NCBI GenBank assembly: GCA_023390785.1
Contig: JAEWCE010000384.1
Coordinates: 1-12,050 of the forward strand
Length of the DNA: 12,050 nucleotides
Source of the DNA: Pseudomonadota bacterium
GTDB taxonomy: Bacteria; Pseudomonadota; Alphaproteobacteria; Rhizobiales; Devosiaceae
Reading direction: 5' to 3'
Part shown: positions 7,726 through 12,050 of the stretch, in pieces
Numbering within the stretch: the first letter of the stretch is position 1
How the letters are laid out: each line of letters starts with the position of its first letter
Position numbers and translations under genes: made by a program
The notes under the pieces: model-generated
Told to the model about the DNA's origin: nothing
What the model saw: only the letters and a program-made list of their open reading frames with translations
The model's database searches: none

Positions 7726-8327
7726 TGCGCGAGATCATGGCGCTCGTCGGCCTCAACGCCGAATATCGCAACCGCTTCCCGCACGAATTCTCCGGCGGCC
7801 AGCGGCAACGTATCGCCATCGCGAGGGCGCTGATCGTCAATCCAGAAATGATCGTCTGCGACGAGCCGATCTCGGCGCTCGATGTCTCGATCCAGGGCCA
7901 GATCGTCAACCTGCTCAAATCGTTGCAGGAGCGGATCGGGCTCACTTACCTGTTCGTCGCCCACAATCTGTCGATGGTGAAGTACATCAGCGACCGCGTC
8001 GGCGTGATGTATCTGGGCCGGCTCGTCGAAGTGGCGCCCAAGAACGAACTCTTCAGCAATCCGCTCCACCCCTACACGCAGGCACTGTTGTCGTCGGTGC
8101 CGATTCCCGATCCGCGCCTCGAGGCGCAGCGGGTGGAAAAGACGCCGGAGGGCGAACTGCCCAGTCCCATCGGCACGATCCAGGGTTGCGCCTTCTACAG
8201 CCGCTGCCCGCTCGCCCATGACGGCTGCCGATCCATGCTCCCCGAACTCACGCCCGCAGGCGGGGCCGGCCACGGCGTGATGTGCACTCTCGTCGGCACC
8301 CCCACTGCGCCGTCGACGGCGGTTTAA
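7700..8327 (+). pseudogene. Dipeptide/oligopeptide ABC transporter ATP-binding protein (DppF/OppF-like), 5'-truncated
   Basis: The C-terminal ~205 residues of an ATP-binding subunit for peptide (or similar) import. Seen in order: the ABC signature FSGGQRQRIAIARAL (~7786-7830), Walker B with catalytic Glu (MIVCDEPISALDVS, ~7846-7887), the switch histidine (VAHNLS, ~7954), and the C-terminal HPYTQALLSSVP plus the cysteine-bearing GCAFYSRCPL segment typical of oligopeptide-transporter ATPases. The Walker A motif and about the first 40% of the usual ~330-350 aa are missing. Upstream in the same frame, sequence that reads as the antisense of a GDSL hydrolase replaces it. An ATG at 7737 could start a fragment, but without Walker A it could not work as an ATPase. 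No other dpp/opp genes are next to it. Truncation by recombination is the simplest reading. Confidence 0.85.
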
Positions 8328-8349
8328 AGCACCGCCTGCCGCATGCTCC

Positions 8350-8373
8350 GCTCAGTAACTCTTCTTACTGAGC
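8350..8373. repeat. Perfect 9-bp inverted repeat after the dppF remnant
   Basis: GCTCAGTAA (8350-8358) and TTACTGAGC (8365-8373) form a perfect stem with a 6-base loop. It starts 23 bases after the dppF stop and lies upstream of the NTF2-like gene. There is no T tract on either side. It may be the transcription terminator of dppF or an operator; the sequence alone does not decide. Confidence 0.55.
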
Positions 8374-8512
8374 AAGAGGATCGCGCGCCAAGTTGCAGGA
8401 CGCCCATGGACTGCATAAACGGATGGACGGCATCCGCGTGGTCGAAGAGCCTGTCAGCAAGGCAGACTTTTGGCCAGTGGGGCGGCGTGACAAGAAAACA
8501 ACGGGCAAGACA

Positions 8513-8866
8513 ATGAAGGATGCGGACCAGATCTTTGCGCAGCAATGGATCGATGCCTGGAATTCCAGAGATCTGGAGCAGATTCTCAGGCATTACGCGC
8601 CGGAGATCGAATTTTTGTCGCCGGTGGCGGAGAAGCGCCTCGGCAACGGGCGCGTTGTGGGGCTGGGCGCCCTGCGAGGGTATTGGGGGCCGGCGCTGCA
8701 GGCGATCCCGAACCTGAAATTCGAGCTTGAGCTGGTCCTCTCCGGGGCAAACTGCCTTACCATCCTCTACCGCAACCAGAATGGCGCGCGGGTCGCGGAA
8801 ACGATGGAGCTTGACGACAACCGCCGGGTCGTTCGCTCCTATGCGTGCTATTCGCCGCCAGTTTAG
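8513..8866 (+). CDS. Nuclear transport factor 2 / SnoaL-like domain protein
   Basis: A 117-aa protein of the NTF2-like cone fold. The pattern FAQQWIDAWNSRDLEQIL (helix, ~7-24), then HYAPEIEFLSP, a G..AL..YWGPAL helix and alternating beta strands ending in VVRSYACY, is typical of SnoaL-like stand-alone domains. Members include isomerases, hydrolases and ligand-binding proteins, so no substrate can be named. The ATG at 8513 is chosen because the domain starts a few residues later; a TTG at 8393 would add 40 residues of no domain character. Upstream GGGCAAG is a weak ribosome binding site. The gene is followed by a strong hairpin and faces the small - strand gene, so it is probably a single-gene unit. 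Confident in the fold only. Confidence 0.8.
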   Translation: MKDADQIFAQQWIDAWNSRDLEQILRHYAPEIEFLSPVAEKRLGNGRVVGLGALRGYWGPALQAIPNLKFELELVLSGANCLTILYRNQNGARVAETMELDDNRRVVRSYACYSPPV

Positions 8867-8892
8867 GGGCCGCGGGAGACGTTGATTTTCAT

Positions 8893-8919
8893 CGAGCCCC
8901 GCGGCAGACGCGGGGCTCG
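8893..8919. terminator. Hairpin between convergent genes, probable bidirectional terminator
   Basis: An 11-bp perfect stem (CGAGCCCCGCG, 8893-8903, with CGCGGGGCTCG, 8909-8919) and a 5-base loop lie between the stop of the NTF2-like gene and the stop of the small - strand gene. There is no clear T run, as is frequent in GC-rich genomes. Position and stem strength support termination from both sides. Confidence 0.7.
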
Positions 8920-8930
8920 CCGTGCCGGGA

Positions 8931-9227
8931 CTAGCCCGCGGTCATGTCGGTGCCGTGCCCGCCTGCAATGGCCGGCAGATCCACCAGATCATCGAGCTTG
9001 CAAAGCGCGGCCTCGATATCGTCGATCGAAACGGTGGGGCCGAAATTGATGCTGCGCAGCGCCGGCGCGCTTCGCACGGCATGAATGTCGGAGGCCCAAT
9101 AGGCAAGCAGTTGACGCTTTCTCGCCAGGGTCAGCTGGGGATCGGTGACGATGTCATCGGGCTTGTAGAAACCGATCAGGTCGCTGTCACTGACCAGCGC
9201 ATCATCGTCGGTGAAATCGGTGCTCAT
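8931..9227 (-). CDS. Conserved small hypothetical protein
   Basis: A 98-aa acidic cytoplasmic protein. From memory, the core LARKRQLLAYWASDIHAV (residues ~34-51), then SAPALR and SIDDIEAALCKLDDL, resembles a family of short uncharacterised proteins common in alphaproteobacteria ('KR.LLA.WASDA.AV...PALR...DDI..AL..LD'). No function is known to me. No transmembrane segment or signal peptide is seen; it is predicted helical. The start is well supported: AGGAGG sits 8 bases upstream of the ATG at 9227. It stands alone, convergent with the NTF2-like gene and downstream of the phosphoesterase on the same strand, separated from it by a hairpin. Confidence 0.8.
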   Translation of the reverse strand: MSTDFTDDDALVSDSDLIGFYKPDDIVTDPQLTLARKRQLLAYWASDIHAVRSAPALRSINFGPTVSIDDIEAALCKLDDLVDLPAIAGGHGTDMTAG

Positions 9228-9230
9228 GGC

Positions 9231-9241
9231 TACATCCTCCT
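9231..9241 (-). promoter_or_regulatory. Strong ribosome binding site of the small hypothetical gene
   Basis: On the - strand TCAGGAGGATG precedes the ATG at 9227, with AGGAGG ideally spaced. It fixes the start of the 98-aa protein and suggests efficient translation. Confidence 0.75.
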
Positions 9242-9261
9242 GAGAGCAACATAGGAATGAA

Positions 9262-9279
9262 CGCCGCCTTAGGGCGGCG
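9262..9279 (-). terminator. Hairpin after the phosphoesterase gene, candidate terminator
   Basis: CGCCGCC (9262-9268) and GGCGGCG (9273-9279) form a 7-bp GC stem with a 4-base loop. On the - strand it is followed by TTCATTCCTATGTT, a moderately T-rich tail. It would end the lipid kinase-phosphoesterase transcript before the small gene at 9227. Confidence 0.5.
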
Positions 9280-9390
9280 ACGACAATTTGGGAATTGCGG
9301 TCAAAGGCGTCAAGGGGATGGCTGGGGCCGGATGGTGAAGCCCGCGGCGACGGGAGCCGACCGCGCCGCAGCCGGTGACGTCCGCCGGGC

Positions 9391-10227
9391 CTATGATGCG
9401 ACCAATGGCCCTTTGTTGCGCTCCCGCGTCACCCAATGGTCCTGTTGCCATTCGCGCACATTGATCGTGATCTTTTCGCGGTCGATCTCGATCGAGTTGT
9501 AGGCGTTGGGATCGCCGCGCAATCGGGTCGACGTCGTTGAGGAGGTTTGCGCCACGAGGATCGGCGCGCTTGCCGCCTGGCGTAACCCGGTGGGAGCGCC
9601 CTGGCGGCTCGAGCCCGGGTGCTCATGCACGCGCACGTAGGACAGATGGAAGTGTCCCGACAGTACCAGCTTCACCCCGAGGGCAGCAAATTGCCCCAGC
9701 GCCGCGTCGGCGTTGCGCACGATGTGCTGCGCCATGCCGTTCCGGACTTCCGGATAAAGCAGGGGGTGGTGAGCAACGACGACACGGATCGCGGAAGGCG
9801 ATGCATGCGAGAACCGCTCCTGCAGCCGTGCCAGCTGGGGGCGGCCCAGAAAGCCGTTGGACCAGTTGAAATCCGGCGTGATCCGGCGCGCCGTCTTCAG
9901 CCCCAGCACCGCAATACCGCCGAGCTCGACAAAGGGCTCGAGTGTGTCGCAGATATATTTTTGGTAGAGCGCATAGGGGTGCATCAGCCGGGTCAGAAGG
10001 TTCAGCTGCGGCACGTCGTGGTTGCCGGGCACGGCAAAAACCGGGGCACTGATCTTGTCCACAAAGGCGCGAGCAGCCTTGAACTCGTGCTCGGTGCCGT
10101 GCTGGGTAAAGTCACCACTGATCACGACGAGGTCTGGGGCCTGCGTCGCGAGCTCCGGGATCAGGGCGTCAACGACGGCTTGATCGTGCCGCCCGAAATG
10201 CAGGTCCGATAGATGGGCGATCCTCAT
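9391..10227 (-). CDS. Calcineurin-like metallophosphoesterase
   Basis: A 278-aa dinuclear-metal phosphoesterase. All family motifs are present in order: DLHFG (residues 8-12, metal ligands Asp8 and His10), GDFTQ (38-42), GNHD (68-71), AHH (152-154) and GHFH (191-194). The arrangement resembles the class III cyclic-nucleotide phosphodiesterase-like branch (CpdA type) and related phospholipid or nucleotide esterases; the true substrate cannot be read from sequence. No signal peptide is present, so it is cytoplasmic. Its ATG overlaps the stop of the upstream lipid kinase by 4 bases (ATGA), so the two are translated from one message and may act in the same lipid or phosphate metabolism. A hairpin lies downstream at 9262-9279. 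Confidence 0.88.
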   Translation of the reverse strand: MRIAHLSDLHFGRHDQAVVDALIPELATQAPDLVVISGDFTQHGTEHEFKAARAFVDKISAPVFAVPGNHDVPQLNLLTRLMHPYALYQKYICDTLEPFVELGGIAVLGLKTARRITPDFNWSNGFLGRPQLARLQERFSHASPSAIRVVVAHHPLLYPEVRNGMAQHIVRNADAALGQFAALGVKLVLSGHFHLSYVRVHEHPGSSRQGAPTGLRQAASAPILVAQTSSTTSTRLRGDPNAYNSIEIDREKITINVREWQQDHWVTRERNKGPLVAS

Positions 10228-11168
10228 ACCGGCTGGGCCTCTACCTGATCCCTCGCGGCGGGCGGTGGCGTTTCGACAGGTGCGAGGACCTGCAGGCTTT
10301 TGGGTCGAACGCCAAAGCGGAGCGGCAGGTCGAGATGGAGCACTTCTCCGTCCATGGTGGCGAGAACCCGCTTTCTCTTGCCGTCGACATCGAGACTACG
10401 GACGCGTTCGAACTCGATGACCTCGTCCTCCTGCCAGGTTCCCCAGAGCATCTCGGCAGCCAGGCGCACAGCGTCGGCCAGCCGCAGGCTGCGGATCAGG
10501 TATACAGTCAAGCTTCCCCGGTCGAGGCGGCGCCGGCTCATGATCGTACCGAAGCGCTGCTCGTAGGAATTGTTGGCGACAACCAGGGTCTGCAGCCGTT
10601 CGATCCTGGCGTCCTCCCCGTCGGGCCTCAACGCCAAGGCAATGCGTCTTGCCCGCGCGAAGCGCCGGAGCATGAAGCGTACAAAGCCCAGCTTCTGGAC
10701 CAGCCCCTTGCCGCGGATGTGCTCCCGGCCAATCGCGATGCTGGGGACCAGTCCAATGATCACGTTATGCAGAAAGGGTTGCCCATTCACCTCTGCCAGG
10801 TCGATCGCGCGGGGTTCACTGCTCGCCAAGGCAGAGATTGCGCCCTCGAGATCGAGCGGTAGCCCGAGGTCGCGGGCCAGGGCGTTCATCGTTCCAAGCG
10901 GCAGGATGCCGAGGGCCTTGTCGGTTCCGGCAACGGCCTCGGCAACGGCCAACACGGTACCATCGCCGCCGCCGGCGACCACGACGCCGCTCGATCCTTC
11001 CATTGCGCGCGCGACCCGGTCCGCCATCGGCAGGGTTTCGTCGTCATCGATCTCAAAGGTCAGGCCGGCGGCCCCGAACAATGCCCTGAGCCGGTCGGTG
11101 GTCAGCCCGGACGCAAGCGCCATGCCGGCGTTCGGGTTGAAAATGACGTGGAAGCGACGCTCGGCCAT
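10224..11168 (-). CDS. Diacylglycerol/lipid kinase family protein (YegS-like)
   Basis: A 314-aa protein of the DAGK catalytic family, which phosphorylates lipid hydroxyl groups (diacylglycerol or related lipids) with ATP, probably at the inner face of the membrane. Seen: FNPNAG near the N-terminus (10-15), the nucleotide-binding GGGDGT (66-71), PLGTMNALARDLG (~90-102), and a C-terminal beta-rich half with TMDGE, as in YegS/DgkB-type enzymes. The start at 11168 has GGAGAAAACC directly upstream. It is the first gene of a - strand operon with the phosphoesterase (4-bp overlap). The C-terminal ~20 residues are a Pro/Ala-rich tail outside the fold. The specific lipid substrate is unknown. Confidence 0.88.
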   Translation of the reverse strand: MAERRFHVIFNPNAGMALASGLTTDRLRALFGAAGLTFEIDDDETLPMADRVARAMEGSSGVVVAGGGDGTVLAVAEAVAGTDKALGILPLGTMNALARDLGLPLDLEGAISALASSEPRAIDLAEVNGQPFLHNVIIGLVPSIAIGREHIRGKGLVQKLGFVRFMLRRFARARRIALALRPDGEDARIERLQTLVVANNSYEQRFGTIMSRRRLDRGSLTVYLIRSLRLADAVRLAAEMLWGTWQEDEVIEFERVRSLDVDGKRKRVLATMDGEVLHLDLPLRFGVRPKSLQVLAPVETPPPAARDQVEAQPV

Positions 11169-11188
11169 GGTTTTCTCCTGACCGTCTA

Positions 11189-11213
11189 AACGGCGTTGAG
11201 GAGAAAGTGTTCG
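11189..11213 (-). promoter_or_regulatory. Possible EcfG-type (general stress) promoter for the lipid kinase operon
   Basis: On the - strand CGAAC is followed after 16 bases by CGTT, one mismatch from the GGAAC-N16/17-CGTT pattern of alphaproteobacterial EcfG sigma factors. It ends about 20 bases before the lipid kinase ATG. Short degenerate motifs like this occur by chance, so this is tentative. Confidence 0.3.
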
Positions 11214-11372
11214 ACCTTTCCTGGAACGAATTCACAGTTTGAACCGCAATCGTTAGCGTCGACAGCGAAACTGGCTGTCCTGGACGGGGTGAAGTGAAGC
11301 GGTGTCACTCACTCATTCTACCCAGTCCGAATTGTCGTGACGCCGGGGCATTGTCGGCGTAGGCCTCCGCGC

Positions 11373-11594
11373 ATGCCAGTGTTCCACTTCAACATTCGGC
11401 GCGGCACCGCCGTGTACGACGACCACGAGGGCTTCTTCGCGACCAATCTGGCCGAGGCGGTGCTGCACGCGGAAGAAGACGCCCGCGCCATCATGCGCGA
11501 GGAACCCGAAGTACCCGCCCAGCAGCAATGGGTAGAGATCACCGACCCAAACGGAAACGTGCTTCGCACCGTGCCATTCGTCACCGTCAAATAA
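11373..11594 (+). CDS. DUF6894-type small protein
   Basis: A 73-aa protein. It opens with MPVFHFNIRRG, followed by DDHEG and an Ala/Glu-rich helix (NLAEAVLHAEEDARAIM), and ends with a strand pair (WVEITDPNGNVLRTVPF). This strand-helix-strand layout matches the short DUF6894 proteins abundant in Hyphomicrobiales and relatives. Function is unknown. The ATG at 11373 is chosen because the family begins at this MPxFHF motif; a GTG at 11337 would add 12 unrelated residues. No clear ribosome binding site is seen before either. It is divergent from the lipid kinase and followed by a hairpin. Confidence 0.75.
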   Translation: MPVFHFNIRRGTAVYDDHEGFFATNLAEAVLHAEEDARAIMREEPEVPAQQQWVEITDPNGNVLRTVPFVTVK

Positions 11595-11600
11595 GGGATC

Positions 11601-11625
11601 TCGGGTAGCCGCTTCGGCTATCCGA
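11601..11625 (+). terminator. Hairpin after the DUF6894-type gene
   Basis: A 10-bp stem with one G-U pair (11601-11610 with 11616-11625) and a 5-base loop starts 6 bases after the stop codon. No T run follows, so it may be a GC-type intrinsic terminator or only a transcript-end stabiliser. Confidence 0.5.
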
Positions 11626-11635
11626 CGGCGGGTTG

Positions 11636-11785
11636 GTGCTCGAGGCCGACCGTGACCCAGGTTCCGGCAAGGTTGAGTTCAAACGTTCCGCCTCGGAAGA
11701 AGCTGCGTTGAACGAGTACATCATTGGCGATCAAGCGGTCGTGATCCTGTGCGTGGACCCCGAGGCGCGGCCAATCAGCGTGTAA
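11636..11785 (+). CDS. Possible small protein of 49 aa, unrecognised
   Basis: An open frame from GTG 11636 (or TTG 11633, one residue longer) to TAA 11783-11785. The product starts VLEADRDPGSGK and contains a hydrophobic strand AVVILCVDPEA near its end. By hand count 36 of 49 codons end in G or C, which fits coding sequence here. Upstream GGCGGG is at best a weak ribosome binding site. I recognise no family. It could also be the 3' relic of a longer gene, since the frame is closed by a stop at 11606. Confidence 0.35.
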   Translation: MLEADRDPGSGKVEFKRSASEEAALNEYIIGDQAVVILCVDPEARPISV

Positions 11786-12008
11786 AGGCCGCATCTCAAG
11801 GTGCCGCTCGCAATCAAAGTGGGGCTCTTACTCACTCCGATTGAGCTTTCCTTGTTGCAGCCGCGGGCGCATCATCATTGCAGACCGAAGGGGCCGCCGG
11901 GTTGCAACCGGTCATGGCATTCGCCCTTCACGCGTATCCTGCGCAATACAATTTGGACGTAGCCGGCGCGCATCCGCGTGCCGGTCCTCAAGACCTAGGA
12001 GGACCGCA
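11786..12008 (+). other. Intergenic leader of the response-regulator gene
   Basis: No gene is seen here. The stretch ends with AGGAGG (11997-12002) 6 bases before the ATG at 12009, a near-ideal ribosome binding site. A 10-base palindrome GGTTGCAACC lies at 11900-11909. No confident promoter could be picked. Confidence 0.5.
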
Positions 12009-12050
12009 ATGTCCACCTCAAAACATATTCTCGTGGTCGAAGACGAGGCC
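12009..12050 (+). CDS. Response regulator-like protein, first 14 codons only
   Basis: The visible N-terminus reads MSTSKHILVVEDEA. ILVVEDE is the classic first strand and acidic metal-binding pair of a receiver (REC) domain, so this is probably a two-component response regulator or a hybrid protein beginning with a receiver domain. The phosphorylated Asp and any output domain are outside the window. The start has AGGAGG at 11997-12002. Confidence 0.8.
   Translation, partial: MSTSKHILVVEDEA

Noticed and set aside
7740..8273. Long N-terminal extension of the hydrolase frame on the - strand
   Set aside because: It is the antisense of the dppF fragment and shows no hydrolase-like sequence.
8393..8512. 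Longer start for the NTF2-like protein
   Set aside because: The extra 40 residues lie outside the fold; ATG 8513 fits the family length.
9619..10212. A 197-codon + strand frame opposite the phosphoesterase
   Set aside because: Antisense shadow; all five metallophosphoesterase motifs are on the - strand.
11223..11254. GGAAC...CGTT on the + strand as an EcfG promoter for the DUF6894-type gene
   Set aside because: The spacing is 23 bases, too long for the known 16-17.
11900..11909. Palindrome GGTTGCAACC as an operator of the response-regulator gene
   Set aside because: Ten bases with a mismatch directly outside and no second copy seen; too weak to call.
1..12050. CRISPR array, tRNA, rRNA or insertion sequence
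   Set aside because: No regularly spaced repeats, no tRNA-like cloverleaf sequence, no rRNA and no transposase motifs were seen by eye on either strand.

Overview
The window is GC-rich (mostly 60-70% G+C). Its gene content (a DUF6894-type protein, a lipid kinase/phosphoesterase pair, a DppF-type ATPase, a small 'KRQLLAYWASD' family protein) points to an alphaproteobacterium, probably Hyphomicrobiales. This placement is inferred from protein flavour and base composition, not from a marker gene. No RNA gene, CRISPR array or transposase was seen.

Region 1 (1-6553) is a defence-type operon on the + strand. It starts inside the 3' part of a type III-like restriction subunit (last helicase motif, then a PD-(D/E)xK nuclease domain). 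A complete 986-aa beta-class DNA methyltransferase follows, then a 111-aa basic helical protein of unknown function, then a UvrD-like helicase whose N-terminus resembles a RelE/ParE-type toxin fold. Gene junctions are a 1-bp overlap, a 2-bp gap and a 4-bp overlap, so the four are very probably co-transcribed. Two features stand out. The methyltransferase target-recognition region is much more AT-rich than its flanks, which suggests a swapped specificity domain. The helicase reading frame is broken exactly at a run of seven Cs; one more C would restore a 697-aa protein.

Region 2 (6554-8327) looks like a scar. About 540 bases have no convincing gene. Then an SGNH/GDSL hydrolase on the - strand, with its catalytic blocks intact but no good start, abuts the 3' part of a dipeptide-transport ATPase gene on the + strand that has lost its Walker A half. 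The two partial genes meet at about 7700-7725.

Region 3 (8328-12050) looks like ordinary chromosome. It holds an NTF2/SnoaL-like protein (+), a strong hairpin between convergent genes, a conserved small hypothetical protein (-), a two-gene - strand operon (lipid kinase then calcineurin-like phosphoesterase, 4-bp overlap) with a possible EcfG-type promoter, a divergent DUF6894-type gene (+), a possible 49-aa gene, and the first 14 codons of a response-regulator-like protein running off the window.

The restriction subunit would cut or translocate DNA that lacks the methyltransferase's mark. The small protein and the helicase are the undescribed part of the locus; their place in the operon suggests an accessory role, which is inference.
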